64,000 nt of DNA from Bacillus shivajii (GCF_020519665.1 NZ_CP084703.1:186001-250000), one strand, 5' to 3'; shown: positions 7,888 through 18,282, counted from the first letter of the stretch. Notes: a model not told the origin generated them from the letters alone. A program made the numbers and translations.

Positions 7888-9175
7888 ATGGTTTAGTAAC
7901 CCGTGGGTCATTAAAGCGGTGTCCGTATTAATTGCTGTCATGCTCTTTTTAATGGTGAATATGGATAACCGTAATGTGAACACCCAGCCAGGTGAAATTC
8001 CTGGGATTACAGATGGCTCAAAAGTATTAGAAGACGTACCACTAACGATTTTATATGATGAAGATCGTTATGTTGTCACTGATGCCCCAGAAACGGTTCA
8101 AGTAACGCTCAGGGGACCACAAAATATTTTGACGGTTTCACAGCTTGCCAGACCTCAATACGAAGTATTCGTTGATTTAAGGGATAAGGAAGCTGGTGAC
8201 CATTATGAACGAGTCAGGCACGACGGTTTTCCTCAAGATTTATCGGTCTCAATCGTGCCGATGACTGTGCGGGTAACGATGCAGGAAAAACAAACGGTCT
8301 CATTCCCTGTTCAAATTGATTTAGAAAATCAAGGAGAGCTCGAAGAAGGGTATACGATAGGGACCCCAACGGTTAATCCTTCAGCAGTTGATGTAACTGC
8401 TGCACAGGGGATTATAGAACAAATTGCCTCAGTGCGTACGTCTGTCGATGTATCAGGAAGAAATAGTCCGTTTCAAGAGAACGGGGCTGTGATCGTTCTT
8501 GACCAGAATGGCAATGAAATCCCGGTTAATACTGATCCACCTGCTGTGGAAGTAACAGTACCGATCACAAGCCCGAACAAGGAAGTTCCTGTGAACATCG
8601 AACGTGAAGGAGAAGTAAATGAAGGGTTAGCGATTGATTCGATTACGGCAAACCCAGATACGGTAACAATTTATGGCCCTGTTGATGTGATTAATGATAT
8701 TTCCTTTATTGATGGGATATCTGTTGATTTGGGCGAAATTACAGGTGATACAACGTTTGAGGTTGATGTCCCTGTACCAGATGGCGTTGAACGGGTTGAA
8801 CCCGAGACAGTAATCATTGAAGTAGAAACAACGGAAGAAGAAACATATGAATTTTCTGATGTAGAGATAGAAATTATCGGCTTATCTGAAGGGCAGAATT
8901 ATACGTTCTTATCCCCTTCAGAAGGGTTGATTGACATTGTTGTAATGGGGAGTCCAAATGTTTTAGACCGCCTTGAAAGAGATGATATTCAAGTTTTCGT
9001 CAATGCTGAAGAGTTAGAAGATGGGGAGCATGAATTACCGATCGAATATCGAGGGCCTCAAAACATCCGAGTGGAAAAAGGCCGGACAGATGTGAATTTC
9101 ATTGTTTACGAAAGAGGCTCTGAAAACTCACAAGTATCTGATTCGGACGGCGAAGAAGATGAAAATACATCTTAA
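7880..9175 (+). CDS. cdaR: CdaA regulator CdaR (YbbR-domain protein)
   Basis: The product has 431 residues, with an N-terminal membrane anchor (about 10-28) and about four extracytoplasmic YbbR repeats of some 80 residues (roughly 45-125, 130-215, 222-305 and 315-400), ending in an acidic tail. CdaR sits outside the membrane and modulates the activity of CdaA. The start overlaps the end of cdaA, indicating translational coupling. Confidence 0.93.
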   Translation: MDKWFSNPWVIKAVSVLIAVMLFLMVNMDNRNVNTQPGEIPGITDGSKVLEDVPLTILYDEDRYVVTDAPETVQVTLRGPQNILTVSQLARPQYEVFVDLRDKEAGDHYERVRHDGFPQDLSVSIVPMTVRVTMQEKQTVSFPVQIDLENQGELEEGYTIGTPTVNPSAVDVTAAQGIIEQIASVRTSVDVSGRNSPFQENGAVIVLDQNGNEIPVNTDPPAVEVTVPITSPNKEVPVNIEREGEVNEGLAIDSITANPDTVTIYGPVDVINDISFIDGISVDLGEITGDTTFEVDVPVPDGVERVEPETVIIEVETTEEETYEFSDVEIEIIGLSEGQNYTFLSPSEGLIDIVVMGSPNVLDRLERDDIQVFVNAEELEDGEHELPIEYRGPQNIRVEKGRTDVNFIVYERGSENSQVSDSDGEEDENTS

Positions 9176-9230
9176 AAGATGAATTTACCTACCATTCGAA
9201 TATAGATAAAAACCTTAAGGAGAGATTCTA

Positions 9231-10592
9231 ATGGGAAAGTTTTTTGGAACAGATGGTGTGAGAGGGGTAGCCAATAAAGAGCTAACACCTGAACTAGCTT
9301 TTAAGCTTGGTAGATTCGGTGGCTATGTACTAACAAAAGAAACAGAAAAACCAAAGATCCTAATCGGAAGAGATACAAGAGTTTCAGGACATATGCTTGA
9401 AGGGGCACTAGTTGCTGGATTGTTATCAATCGGTGCGGAAGTGATGCGTTTAGGCGTTATTTCTACACCTGGAGTGGCATATTTAACAAAGGCATTAAGC
9501 GCAGATGCAGGTGTCATGATTTCAGCATCTCATAATCCGGTTGAAGACAATGGGATTAAGTTTTTTGGATCTGACGGGTTTAAACTGTTAGATAGTCAAG
9601 AGGAAGAAATTGAGAAGCTTTTACAGCAAGAAAACGACATGGAAGATGACTTACCACGGCCAGTTGGTGGTGAAGTTGGTCAAGTGAATGATTACTTTGA
9701 GGGTGGTCAGAAGTACCTTCAGTTTTTAAAACAGACAATCACAGAAGATTTCTCTGGTTTAAACATTGCAATTGATTGTGCGCATGGAGCTGCTTCTCCA
9801 CTTGCGACACATCTATTCGCTGACTTAGAAGCAGAGCAAATTTCAACGATTGGTAGCTCGCCAAATGGTGTAAATATCAATGATGGCGTTGGATCAACAC
9901 ATCCTGACCCACTTGTTGAACTTGTGAAAGAAAAAGGGGCTGACATTGGTCTCGCGTTTGATGGCGATGCAGATCGTTTAATTGCAGTCGATGAAAATGG
10001 TAAGATCGTTGATGGCGACCAAATCATGTTCATTTGTGCGAAGTATATGAAAGAACAAGGTCGATTAAACAATAATACGGCTGTATCAACAGTAATGAGT
10101 AACTTAGGGTTCTATAAGGCGTTAGAGGAAATCGGTGTTGAGACGAAGCAAACAGCAGTAGGTGACCGTTACGTGATGGAAGAAATGCGTAATGGCAGCT
10201 TCAACCTTGGTGGAGAGCAGTCTGGTCACATTATTTTCTTAGACTATACAACGACAGGTGATGGACTGTTATCAGCACTTCAGCTTTGCCAAATTGTGAA
10301 AGCAACAGGTAAGCCATTATCTGAACTTGCATCTGAAATGAAGAAATACCCGCAAAAACTTGTGAACGTACGAGTTGCAGATAAGCATGCACTTCACAAC
10401 AATAGTGTCATTACAGATGAAATCAACGCAGTAGAAGCAGAAATGCAAGGTGAAGGCCGTATTCTTGTACGTCCATCAGGTACAGAGCCACTAGTACGTG
10501 TGATGGCAGAAGCGCCGTCTGAAGAGCTTTGTGATAAATACGTGCAAAAAATTGTTGATGTTGTGAAAAGGGAATTAGGTTCTTTAGAATAG
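9231..10592 (+). CDS. glmM: Phosphoglucosamine mutase GlmM
   Basis: The product has 453 residues, normal for the family. The active-site loop carries the phosphoserine (MISASHNP, Ser100), the metal loop is DGDADR (244-249), and the phosphate-binding RPSGTEP lies near residue 418. It converts glucosamine-6-phosphate to glucosamine-1-phosphate for UDP-GlcNAc and peptidoglycan. It is the third gene of the c-di-AMP operon and in Bacillus inhibits CdaA by direct contact. AAGGAGAG precedes the ATG. Confidence 0.97.
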   Translation: MGKFFGTDGVRGVANKELTPELAFKLGRFGGYVLTKETEKPKILIGRDTRVSGHMLEGALVAGLLSIGAEVMRLGVISTPGVAYLTKALSADAGVMISASHNPVEDNGIKFFGSDGFKLLDSQEEEIEKLLQQENDMEDDLPRPVGGEVGQVNDYFEGGQKYLQFLKQTITEDFSGLNIAIDCAHGAASPLATHLFADLEAEQISTIGSSPNGVNINDGVGSTHPDPLVELVKEKGADIGLAFDGDADRLIAVDENGKIVDGDQIMFICAKYMKEQGRLNNNTAVSTVMSNLGFYKALEEIGVETKQTAVGDRYVMEEMRNGSFNLGGEQSGHIIFLDYTTTGDGLLSALQLCQIVKATGKPLSELASEMKKYPQKLVNVRVADKHALHNNSVITDEINAVEAEMQGEGRILVRPSGTEPLVRVMAEAPSEELCDKYVQKIVDVVKRELGSLE

Positions 10593-10602
10593 TAGAAAAC
10601 GC

Positions 10603-10640
10603 GCATGGATAGCACTTTCGATGTTATCCATGCATATTTT
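10603..10640 (+). terminator. Terminator-like hairpin after glmM
   Basis: GCATGGATA pairs with TATCCATGC over a 13-nt loop, followed by an AT-rich ATATTTTAT tract. The weak T run makes it a modest terminator. Confidence 0.6.
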
Positions 10641-10825
10641 ATATTATCTAAGAAATGTTTAAAGAAATACGTCATAGACTTAATGAAGGATGTCATCTCC
10701 TATTAACATGGTTTCATACCACTTTGATTAGCAACCATTGGACTAAAAAAAATGTCGTTTAAAGGAGGTGAAAAAGAGGGAAAAAAGCAAGTCTATAAGG
10801 GCAAGATTATGTCCAAAAATTTTGA

Positions 10826-10855
10826 TTGACCATGCTCCAAGCCGTGTAGTATGAT
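10826..10855 (+). promoter_or_regulatory. Promoter of the glmS ribozyme transcript
   Basis: TTGACC (10826-10831) and TATGAT (10850-10855) are spaced by 18 bp, about 55 bp before the ribozyme cleavage site. Confidence 0.65.
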
Positions 10856-10912
10856 GTATGAGATTCAAAATAAGGAAGGAGGAACGGACAACTATTTTTT
10901 CCATTTTTAAAA

Positions 10913-11134
10913 GCGCCTGGACTATTCAGCGAACGGTAAAGGTTGAATAGTTGACGAGGAGGAGGTTTATCGAAGGTTCGGCGGATGCCTCCCGGTTGCT
11001 TACTCATCACAACCGAAAACGATGCCCTAAAACAGAAAGGCGACTTTCTGAACAAAAGGAATCGTAATGATGAGTCACAAGTATTCAAACCTTATGGGGA
11101 AGAGATTCAACATTGGTTTTTCATGGAATACTTG
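10913..11134 (+). ncRNA. glmS ribozyme (glucosamine-6-phosphate-activated)
   Basis: The core sequences of the glmS ribozyme are present: AAGCGCC at the cleavage site (between 10912 and 10913), then GACGAGGAGGAGGTTTATCG, TCGGCGGATGCCTCCCGG and a 3' domain closed by CAAGTATTC and GAATACTTG. Glucosamine-6-phosphate acts as cofactor for self-cleavage, which destabilises the glmS mRNA and gives feedback control of amino-sugar synthesis. Confidence 0.96.
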
Positions 11135-11175
11135 AATTCTAATGATTAAAAGATAAATGATAACGAATATAAAGA

Positions 11176-11211
11176 GTGGGGCAAGAGTGCCCCTGGCATT
11201 TCTTGTCCCAC
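11176..11211 (+). promoter_or_regulatory. Leader hairpin before the glmS ribosome site
   Basis: GTGGGGCAAGA pairs with TCTTGTCCCAC (one G-U pair) just upstream of the GAGGGAGG ribosome site. It may protect or expose the start region after ribozyme cleavage. This role is inferred only from position. Confidence 0.5.
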
Positions 11212-11230
11212 ATGAGGGAGGAAATGTTTT

Positions 11231-13033
11231 ATGTGTGGTATTGTTGGATACGTAGGAACAGAGGATGCTAAGGAGATTTTACTAAAAGGTCTTGAGAAGC
11301 TTGAATATAGAGGATACGACTCAGCAGGGGTTGCGATTGCAAATGATAAAGGTGTTCACGTTTATAAAGAAAAAGGCCGAATTGCAAGCCTTCGTGAAGT
11401 AGTTGACACGAATGAAGAAGGTTTTATCGGAATCGGTCATACGCGTTGGGCGACCCACGGAGCACCAAGCCAAGTGAATGCTCACCCTCATCAGAGCGAA
11501 ACGAATCGCTTTACAATCGTACACAACGGAGTGATTGAGAACTACAATCAGTTAAGCCGTGAGTACCTTCAAGATGTTGACTTAGTCAGTGATACAGATA
11601 CAGAAATTATCGTACAGCTGATTGACCGTTTTGCAAATGAAGGAATGACGACAGAAGAAGCATTCCGTAAAACATTAAGTCTATTGAAGGGATCATACGC
11701 GACTGCTCTGTTGGATAAGGAAGACCCTGAAACAATCTATGTTGGGAAAAACAAAAGTCCATTACTTGTTGGCTTAAGTGACGGCGTCAATGTTGTTGCA
11801 AGTGACGCGATGGCGATGCTACAAGTGACAAATGAATTCGTTGAGTTAATGGACGAAGAAATTGTTGTTGTAACACGTGAAAGTGCAACAATTAAAACAT
11901 TAGACGGTACAGTTATGTCTCGCGATCCTTACACAGCGGAACTTGATGCAAGTGATATCGAAAAAGGTACGTACCCTCACTTCATGCTTAAAGAAATTGA
12001 TGAGCAGCCTTTTGTTATGCGTAATATCATTACGAAATACCAAGACGAAGATGATCGTATTAAGCTTGACGAAGATATTCGCCAAGCGATGAACGATGCT
12101 GACCGTATTTATATTATTGCAGCTGGAACGAGTTACCACGCGGGACTTGTTGGAAAACAGCTGATCGAAAAGATTGCGAAAAAGCCGGTTGAAACGCATA
12201 TCGCAAGTGAATTCTTGTACAACATGCCTTTAATTAGCGAAAAACCACTCTTTATTTTCATCTCCCAAAGTGGAGAAACAGCAGACCTTCGTGGTGTGTT
12301 AGTCAACGTGAAAAAACAAGGTCATAAAGCATTAACGATTACAAACGTACCTGGCTCTACGCTTTCTCGTGAAGCAGATTACACGTTACACACGTATGCA
12401 GGTCCAGAAATTGCCGTTGCATCAACGAAAGCTTACACAGCACAAATGGCTGTTTTAGCGATCTTAGCTGTTGATACGGCAAAAGCAGCAGGGGTTGAAA
12501 TGGACTTTGATCCACTTCAAGAACTTGCGATCGTTGCAAATGCAATGGAAACATTAACAGACCAAAAAGAAGCTCTTGAAGTCATCGCTCGTGAATACTT
12601 GAGTGTTACTCGCAGCTGTTTCTTCATCGGCCGTGCTGTTGACTACTTCGTTTGTTTAGAAGGAGCATTGAAGCTGAAAGAGATCTCTTACATTCAAGCA
12701 GAAGGCTTTGCAGGCGGAGAATTAAAGCACGGAACAATTGCATTAATTGAAGAAGGAACACCAGTGGTTGGCCTTGCAACGCAAGAGCACGTAAACTTAA
12801 GCATTCGTGGAAACATGAAAGAAGTTGTTGCACGTGGTGCATCACCTTGCATGATCAGTATGGAAGGTTTCGAAGAGGAAGATGATGCACTTGTCATCCC
12901 ACGAGTACACGAATACCTTACTCCACTTGTGAGCGTGATTCCACTTCAAATTATCTCTTACTACGCAGCACTACACCGTGACTGCGACGTCGATAAGCCA
13001 CGTAACTTAGCAAAATCAGTTACAGTAGAATAA
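11231..13033 (+). CDS. glmS: Glutamine-fructose-6-phosphate aminotransferase GlmS
   Basis: The product has 600 residues, the usual length. Cys2 (after the initiator Met) is the nucleophile of the N-terminal glutaminase domain (about 1-220). Two SIS sugar-isomerase domains follow (about 285-415 and 455-590), with SQSGET and STKAYTAQ in the first. It makes glucosamine-6-phosphate from fructose-6-phosphate and glutamine, the first step to UDP-GlcNAc. The gene is controlled by the ribozyme in its leader and supplies the substrate for GlmM upstream. Confidence 0.98.
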   Translation: MCGIVGYVGTEDAKEILLKGLEKLEYRGYDSAGVAIANDKGVHVYKEKGRIASLREVVDTNEEGFIGIGHTRWATHGAPSQVNAHPHQSETNRFTIVHNGVIENYNQLSREYLQDVDLVSDTDTEIIVQLIDRFANEGMTTEEAFRKTLSLLKGSYATALLDKEDPETIYVGKNKSPLLVGLSDGVNVVASDAMAMLQVTNEFVELMDEEIVVVTRESATIKTLDGTVMSRDPYTAELDASDIEKGTYPHFMLKEIDEQPFVMRNIITKYQDEDDRIKLDEDIRQAMNDADRIYIIAAGTSYHAGLVGKQLIEKIAKKPVETHIASEFLYNMPLISEKPLFIFISQSGETADLRGVLVNVKKQGHKALTITNVPGSTLSREADYTLHTYAGPEIAVASTKAYTAQMAVLAILAVDTAKAAGVEMDFDPLQELAIVANAMETLTDQKEALEVIAREYLSVTRSCFFIGRAVDYFVCLEGALKLKEISYIQAEGFAGGELKHGTIALIEEGTPVVGLATQEHVNLSIRGNMKEVVARGASPCMISMEGFEEEDDALVIPRVHEYLTPLVSVIPLQIISYYAALHRDCDVDKPRNLAKSVTVE

Positions 13034-13040
13034 GCTAGTA

Positions 13041-13072
13041 ACGCCGAGAGGAATTGTCCTCTCGGCGTTTTT
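13041..13072 (+). terminator. Terminator of glmS
   Basis: A perfect 12-bp stem (ACGCCGAGAGGA and complement) with a four-base loop and a T run. Confidence 0.92.
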
Positions 13073-13101
13073 GTGATAAATAGGGGATCTATGAGGTGAA
13101 T

Positions 13102-13345
13102 TTATATTTATTTAATGGTTGTATATGGGGATGTATAGCCTTTTTGTTTTAAAAAGTTGATATTTACAATGGTAGTTGTCTGACCTTTATTTTTCGCTCA
13201 GTAATTCATGTTTTCTCGGGGATTGAGTCCTACATATTTGAGTCCGGGTCAGCTGAGTCAGACTCATTTTTGTAGGACTCAATTCATGAATAAAAACGAG
13301 AAAAAGCGAATGCGAGAGATCTTAAAATGAATAAAAATACAACCC
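13102..13345 (+). repeat. Interspersed hairpin element, copy B (covarying variant)
   Basis: It carries the GTTGTCTGACCTT block (13175-13187) and a hairpin with a perfect 12-bp outer stem (TTGAGTCCTACA at 13223-13234 with 13271-13282). Compared with the other copies, the GAACCC/GGGTTC arms and the inner motifs are replaced by GAGTCC/GGACTC, so base pairing is kept although the sequence differs. It follows the glmS terminator in the same orientation. Confidence 0.88.
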
Positions 13346-13527
13346 GCCAGCGAAGTTTCCTACTATAATCCAATACACAGCTGCACTAATAAACTACAAA
13401 TCTATGAATGTTTGTTAATGACTTGTTTTCAGCAAGCTTTTACTAGAGGAATTTTAAAAATAAAATTTCGTAATATTACGGAGGAAGGGAATCTATAATT
13501 TCGAATTGAATGATAAACTGTCATTGA

Positions 13528-13545
13528 TTGTTCAATATTTCACAA
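13528..13545 (+). promoter_or_regulatory. Rex-like operator 1
   Basis: The 18-mer matches the symmetrical Rex/Fnr-type sequence TTGTGAAATATTTCACAA at 16 positions. It lies 50 bp before the 75-residue gene. Rex is a redox repressor that senses NADH/NAD+ and commonly controls adhE-type genes, so the function is inferred. Confidence 0.45.
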
Positions 13546-13594
13546 AGAGATTTGTGATACGATGTACTCAAGAAGAGAAAAGGAGTTGAGACAA

Positions 13595-13822
13595 ATGATC
13601 TTGTGCGAATGGAGAGAATTTACAACCGATACGGAGACATATTCCAAAGAGATGTTTGAAACGCTCGTTAATGATGAATTTGAAGCCATGATGTTTGAAG
13701 AAAATTGTAACACTCCATCATATATTTGGACGGTAAATCATGTTTGTATTATTAAACAGAACGCCAAATTGTATAGTGATATTTCGATTACAAAGATTCC
13801 AAGAAATCCAGTATGTGAGTAA
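13595..13822 (+). CDS. Small protein of unknown function upstream of adhE
   Basis: The product has 75 residues from the ATG at 13595, chosen because AAAAGGAG lies nine bases upstream. The frame is open from 13562, but that start has no ribosome site. The protein is acidic at its N-terminal half and has four cysteines, with no recognised domain. The last ~70 bases of the gene are repeated just downstream (13873-13945), so the 3' end has been duplicated. Rex-like half-operators flank it, which suggests regulation together with adhE. Confidence 0.5.
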   Translation: MILCEWREFTTDTETYSKEMFETLVNDEFEAMMFEENCNTPSYIWTVNHVCIIKQNAKLYSDISITKIPRNPVCE

Positions 13823-13945
13823 TTTTTGTGACATAGTTTGATCAATAATTCACAAAATAATAGACTGTTCATTAAAACAAAACACCAAATTGTACAGTGA
13901 GGCTTCGATTACAAAGATTCCAAGAAATAAAGTGTGTGAATAACT
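13744..13945 (+). repeat. Tandem duplication of the 3' end of the small gene
   Basis: The segment with CCAAATTGTATAGTGATATT and GATTACAAAGATTCCAAGAA (13764-13806) recurs at about 13885-13925 with a few changes, followed in both cases by a TCAATA(A/T)TTCACAAA operator-like sequence. The second copy has no start codon and is not a gene. Confidence 0.8.
13838..13855 (+). promoter_or_regulatory. Rex-like operator 2
   Basis: The sequence TTGATCAATAATTCACAA matches the symmetrical Rex/Fnr-type 18-mer at 14 positions. It is part of the duplicated block upstream of adhE. Confidence 0.35.
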
Positions 13946-13961
13946 ATTTTTTTGTTACATC

Positions 13962-14001
13962 ATGCTCAATATTTCACAAAAAACTAAAGTACTTATATTT
14001 A
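13962..14001 (+). promoter_or_regulatory. adhE promoter with overlapping Rex-like operator 3
   Basis: An 18-mer at 13962-13979 matches the Rex-type sequence at 14 positions. It overlaps a possible -35 box TTCACA (13973-13978), placed 17 bp before TATTTA (13996-14001). An operator over the promoter would allow repression when NAD+ is high. Confidence 0.45.
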
Positions 14002-14071
14002 ATTACCTAATGCCCATCCACATATGTTTTTCTAAAAAATGAAACGAGGATTTAATCAAGGAGGAATCAAA

Positions 14072-16681
14072 ATGGCAACAGCTGAAAAAAAGCAGCAAAG
14101 TGTTGAAACAGTCATTGATGAATTAGTGAACAATGGTCAAAAGGCATTAACGGAATTTTTGACGTACGATCAGGAACAGGTAGACAGAATCGTCAAGAAG
14201 ATGGCATTAGCGGGACTCGAACAACATATGCCACTTGCTAAAATGGCGGTCGAGGAAACAAAACGTGGCGTTTACGAAGACAAGATCATTAAAAATCTAT
14301 TCGCGACCGAGTACGTGTACAACAACATTAAATATGATAAAACAGTCGGAATTGTCGAGGAGCATGAGCAAGAAGGTGTCATTCACATTGCCGAACCAGT
14401 AGGTGTTGTAGCAGGTGTAACACCGGTCACAAACCCAACGTCAACAACGATGTTTAAGGCTTTAGTTGCCATTAAGACACGAAACCCAATTATTTTCGCT
14501 TTTCATCCCTCCGCACAAAAATCAAGCAGTGAAGCGGCAAAAACACTTCGTGAGGCAGCGATTGAAGCAGGCGCACCTGAACATTGTATCCAATGGATTG
14601 AAGTTCCGTCCATTAAAGCAACACAGGAGCTGATGAATCATACAGGTGTCGCACTCGTACTAGCAACCGGCGGAGCTGGGATGGTGAAATCAGCTTACAG
14701 CACAGGAAAGCCAGCATTAGGCGTTGGACCTGGGAATGTTCCTTGTTATATTGAAAAAACAGCAAGTGTTAAACGCGCTGTGAACGACTTAATCTTATCG
14801 AAAACCTTTGATAACGGAATGATTTGTGCTTCTGAGCAAGCCGTCATCGTCGATAAGGAGATTTATGAACCTGTAAAACAGGAAATGCTGTACAATGGTT
14901 GTCATGTTTTAACTGAGACAGAAAAGCGCAAGGTTGAAAAGCTAGTCATAAATGAAGAAGCATGTGCTGTTAATGGAGAGATTGTTGGTCTTCCAGCCTA
15001 TGAAATTGCGAAAAAAGCAGGTGTTAATGTTCCTGCAAATACGAAGATTTTAATTGCAGAATTAACGGCCGTTGGTCCAGATCATCCCCTTTCAAGAGAA
15101 AAGTTGAGTCCGGTATTGGCCATGTATCAAGTGAATAGCTCAGAGGAAGGGCTTGAGCGTGCAGAGCAAATGCTAGAGTTCGGAGGCCTTGGACACTCAG
15201 CGGTGATTCATTCAGAAAGTGAAGCCATGATTCAAGCGTTCGGGATGAGAATGAAAGCCGGAAGAATCATTACAAATGCTCCTTCATCTCAAGGTGCAAT
15301 TGGCGACATTTATAATGCGTATCTGCCGTCTCTGACTCTCGGCTGCGGATCATATGGGAAAAACTCTGTCTCCTCAAACGTCAGTGCGGTCCACCTTTTA
15401 AATATAAAACGAATTGCGAGAAGGAATGTGAATATGCAGTGGTTTAAAGTTCCACCAAAAGTATACTTTGAAAAGTATTCTACTCAGTATTTATCAAAAA
15501 TGCCAAATATCTCAAAAGTCTTTATTGTAACTGACCCTCACATGGTTAACTTGGGCTATGTTGATAAGGTCTTATACTATTTAAGGAAACGCGCGGACTA
15601 TGTTCACGCTGAAATTTTCTCAGATGTCGAGCCAGATCCTTCGATTGAAACGGTCATGAAGGGCGCTGAGAGAATGAGGAAGTTTCAACCTGATTGTATT
15701 ATTACACTTGGCGGAGGGTCAGCAATGGATGCAGCGAAAGGGATGTGGCTCTTCTATGAACATCCGGATGCTGATTTTAAAGGCATGAAACAAAAGTTTT
15801 TAGACATTCGTAAACGCGTATTTAAGTATCCGAAACTAGGAGAGAAAGCTCAATTTGTCGCGATTCCAACGACTTCCGGTACCGGTTCTGAGGTGACGTC
15901 GTTCTCGGTCATAACGGATAAACAAACGAACACGAAATATCCGTTAGCTGACTATGAACTAACCCCTGATGTAGCAATTGTCGATCCACAGTTTGTCATG
16001 ACGGTACCAAAGGATGTAACAGCAGATACCGGAATGGATGTGCTAACGCATGCGATTGAGGCGTATGTTTCCAACATGGCCAATGACTACACAGATGGCC
16101 TTGCAATTAAAGCAATTCAGCTGATTTTTGAGTACTTGCCAACAGCGTACCACAATGGAAGCGATGAGTTAGCAAGAGAGAAGGTTCATAACGCCTCGAC
16201 GATTGCAGGTATGGCCTTTGCTAACGCATTCCTAGGTATCAACCATAGTTTGGCACATAAGCTAGGGGCGGAATTCCATATTGCACATGGAAGGTCTAAC
16301 ACGATTCTCCTGCCTCATGTTATTCAATATAATGCCGAGCGTCCAACAAAATTTGCAGCATTTCCAAAATATGAGTATTTCCAAGCGGACAAAAAGTACG
16401 CAGAAATTGCAAAGGCAATTGGGTTACGGGCAGAAACGACAGAAGAAGGTGTACAAAGTCTCATTAAAGCGATCATCTCCCTAGCAGAAAACATGAATAT
16501 GCCGACAAGCATTGCTGCGTGCGGAATTGATAAGAAAGCTTTTGAAGCGAAGGTTGACGAGCTCGCTGACCTTGCCTTTGAAGATCAATGTACACCGGCA
16601 AACCCAAAAATGCCGCTCGTTACAGAGCTTGCTGAGATTTATCGAAAGGCATACAAGGGAACAAGCGCGATCAAATCATAA
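14072..16681 (+). CDS. adhE: Bifunctional acetaldehyde-CoA/alcohol dehydrogenase AdhE
   Basis: The product has 869 residues from the ATG at 14072, which follows a strong AAGGAGG site (the in-frame ATG at 14039 has none). The N-terminal aldehyde dehydrogenase half has the catalytic cysteine in GMICASEQ (about Cys252). The C-terminal iron-dependent alcohol dehydrogenase half has GTGSEVTSFSVIT, the helix with DVLTHAIEAYVS, and NHSLAHKLGAEFHIAHG with metal-binding histidines. It reduces acetyl-CoA through acetaldehyde to ethanol, regenerating NAD+ in fermentation. Upstream Rex-like sites suggest control by redox state. Confidence 0.97.
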   Translation: MATAEKKQQSVETVIDELVNNGQKALTEFLTYDQEQVDRIVKKMALAGLEQHMPLAKMAVEETKRGVYEDKIIKNLFATEYVYNNIKYDKTVGIVEEHEQEGVIHIAEPVGVVAGVTPVTNPTSTTMFKALVAIKTRNPIIFAFHPSAQKSSSEAAKTLREAAIEAGAPEHCIQWIEVPSIKATQELMNHTGVALVLATGGAGMVKSAYSTGKPALGVGPGNVPCYIEKTASVKRAVNDLILSKTFDNGMICASEQAVIVDKEIYEPVKQEMLYNGCHVLTETEKRKVEKLVINEEACAVNGEIVGLPAYEIAKKAGVNVPANTKILIAELTAVGPDHPLSREKLSPVLAMYQVNSSEEGLERAEQMLEFGGLGHSAVIHSESEAMIQAFGMRMKAGRIITNAPSSQGAIGDIYNAYLPSLTLGCGSYGKNSVSSNVSAVHLLNIKRIARRNVNMQWFKVPPKVYFEKYSTQYLSKMPNISKVFIVTDPHMVNLGYVDKVLYYLRKRADYVHAEIFSDVEPDPSIETVMKGAERMRKFQPDCIITLGGGSAMDAAKGMWLFYEHPDADFKGMKQKFLDIRKRVFKYPKLGEKAQFVAIPTTSGTGSEVTSFSVITDKQTNTKYPLADYELTPDVAIVDPQFVMTVPKDVTADTGMDVLTHAIEAYVSNMANDYTDGLAIKAIQLIFEYLPTAYHNGSDELAREKVHNASTIAGMAFANAFLGINHSLAHKLGAEFHIAHGRSNTILLPHVIQYNAERPTKFAAFPKYEYFQADKKYAEIAKAIGLRAETTEEGVQSLIKAIISLAENMNMPTSIAACGIDKKAFEAKVDELADLAFEDQCTPANPKMPLVTELAEIYRKAYKGTSAIKS

Positions 16682-16981
16682 TGTTGTGACGTGTCACATG
16701 CTCTCTTATATGAAGGGTTGCGAGATTTTCGCATAACTCCACAGCGGTCTAACAGAGTGATGTGGTGCTATAAAACAATAGGCTCGGCTTCTGTTGAACC
16801 GAGCCTACCTTTAAAGTAATGAAAGGTGGAAAGGATATGATCGTTTTGAAACAATGGGAAGCTCTCGGCTTTCTCTACAAGCTAACTCATATGTGAAACC
16901 ACCTGCGAAAGGAAAAGTCAAACACGTGAAGCAAATGCTCACACGTGAAATTGAAACGTCACAAAAAGAAATGAGTATACG
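16682..16981 (+). other. Spacer between adhE and the OFA transporter
   Basis: It contains a 9-bp hairpin (TAGGCTCGG/CCGAGCCTA, 16779-16807) that may end the adhE transcript, although no T run follows. Behind it, a 19-codon frame begins at 16837 after GGTGG. An overlapping 43-codon frame runs from about 16852 to the transporter start. Both look like decayed or very small coding sequences, and neither can be assigned. Confidence 0.4.
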
Positions 16982-18271
16982 ATGATGAAAAAAAAAATTA
17001 AAAACCGTTGGCTGATTGCATTATCAGCTGTCGGTATTCATATATCAATCGGTTCAGTTTATGCATGGAGTGTTTTTACACAGCCATTAATGAATCAATT
17101 TGGCTGGAGCATGCAGCAAGTATCTTTAACGTTTAGTATTGCAATCTTATTTTTAGGTTTATCAGCAGCGTTTATGGGTCACTTTGTCGAGAAGTACGGT
17201 CCTAGGAAATCTGGAACCATAGCCTCTATTTTTTTCGGTGTGGGAATTGCAGGTTCCGGCTTGGCGATGATGACCGAGTCTATTATGCTTTTATATCTTT
17301 TTTATGGAGTGTTTGGCGGTATCGGTCTTGGCGTAGGCTATATTTCACCAGTATCGACATTAGTGAAGTGGTTTCCAGATCGTAGAGGAATGGCAACAGG
17401 TCTTGCTATTATGGGATTTGGCTTTGCAGCGATGATCAGTAGCCCAATCATGGCTCGTCTCATTGAATCTGTCGGACTTGCCAATACGTTCTTCGTTCTT
17501 GGGGCTATCTATTTTATTGTTATGTTTAGCTCGTCGCAATATTTAGCACCACCTCCAAAAGGGTGGATGGCTGATCATATTGAGAATGTTAGTGAGAAGA
17601 AGGGGCTTTTCAAAAAGGCACTTCCAGTAAACCTCTCTTCCTTAACAGCAAATGAAGCTGTTAAAACAAAACGTTTTTGGGCGCTATGGACCATGTTATT
17701 TATAAATGTCACCTGTGGAATCGCGATCATTTCAGTAGCCTCGCCGATGGGGCAGGAAATTACCGGTATGTCTGTGATAACTGCTGCGACAATGGTCGGG
17801 GTTATGGGTGTCTTTAACGGTGTCGGCAGAATTGGATGGGCTTCGATATCAGACTATATCGGCCGACCTAACGTGTATACGTTATTTTTTGGCATCCAAA
17901 TCGTTGCATTTTTGACACTGCCACTCGTAACGAATGTGTTAATGTTCCAAATCCTTCTCTTTATTATTTTAACTTGCTACGGAGGGGGATTTGCTTCAAT
18001 CCCTGCCTACATTGGAGACTTGTTTGGAACAAAACAGCTAGGTGCAATCCATGGCTACATTTTAACTGCTTGGGCAGCAGCTGGACTCAGCGGGCCGCTT
18101 CTAGTGGCATGGATTCGTGAGATGACGAACAGCTATACAGCTACTCTATATTTGTTTGTCGCCCTCTTTGTCATTGCATTTGCTGTGTCGTTGTACATTC
18201 GAGTAGATATTGCCCGTTTGAAAAAACAACAGCAGACGTCTGAAAAAAAACGTTATGCTGTAGCTCAATAA
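16982..18271 (+). CDS. OFA-family MFS transporter (oxalate/formate antiporter type)
   Basis: The product has 429 residues with twelve predicted membrane spans. The N-terminal IHISIGSVYAWSVF and the loop PDRRGMATGLAIMGFG are typical of the OFA subgroup of the major facilitator superfamily, which moves small organic acids such as oxalate, formate or lactate. The ribosome site is poor, and translation could begin at the first or second of two adjacent ATG codons. Its position behind adhE suggests movement of a fermentation acid, but the substrate is not visible from the sequence. Confidence 0.85.
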   Translation: MMKKKIKNRWLIALSAVGIHISIGSVYAWSVFTQPLMNQFGWSMQQVSLTFSIAILFLGLSAAFMGHFVEKYGPRKSGTIASIFFGVGIAGSGLAMMTESIMLLYLFYGVFGGIGLGVGYISPVSTLVKWFPDRRGMATGLAIMGFGFAAMISSPIMARLIESVGLANTFFVLGAIYFIVMFSSSQYLAPPPKGWMADHIENVSEKKGLFKKALPVNLSSLTANEAVKTKRFWALWTMLFINVTCGIAIISVASPMGQEITGMSVITAATMVGVMGVFNGVGRIGWASISDYIGRPNVYTLFFGIQIVAFLTLPLVTNVLMFQILLFIILTCYGGGFASIPAYIGDLFGTKQLGAIHGYILTAWAAAGLSGPLLVAWIREMTNSYTATLYLFVALFVIAFAVSLYIRVDIARLKKQQQTSEKKRYAVAQ

Positions 18272-18282
18272 GAACGTACACC

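Noticed and set aside
13541-13558. TCACAAAGAGATTTGTGA as a Rex or Fnr site
   Set aside because: It is a palindrome, but the half-sites are in the reverse order to the TTGTGA-N6-TCACAA operator. The overlapping 13528-13545 sequence fits better.
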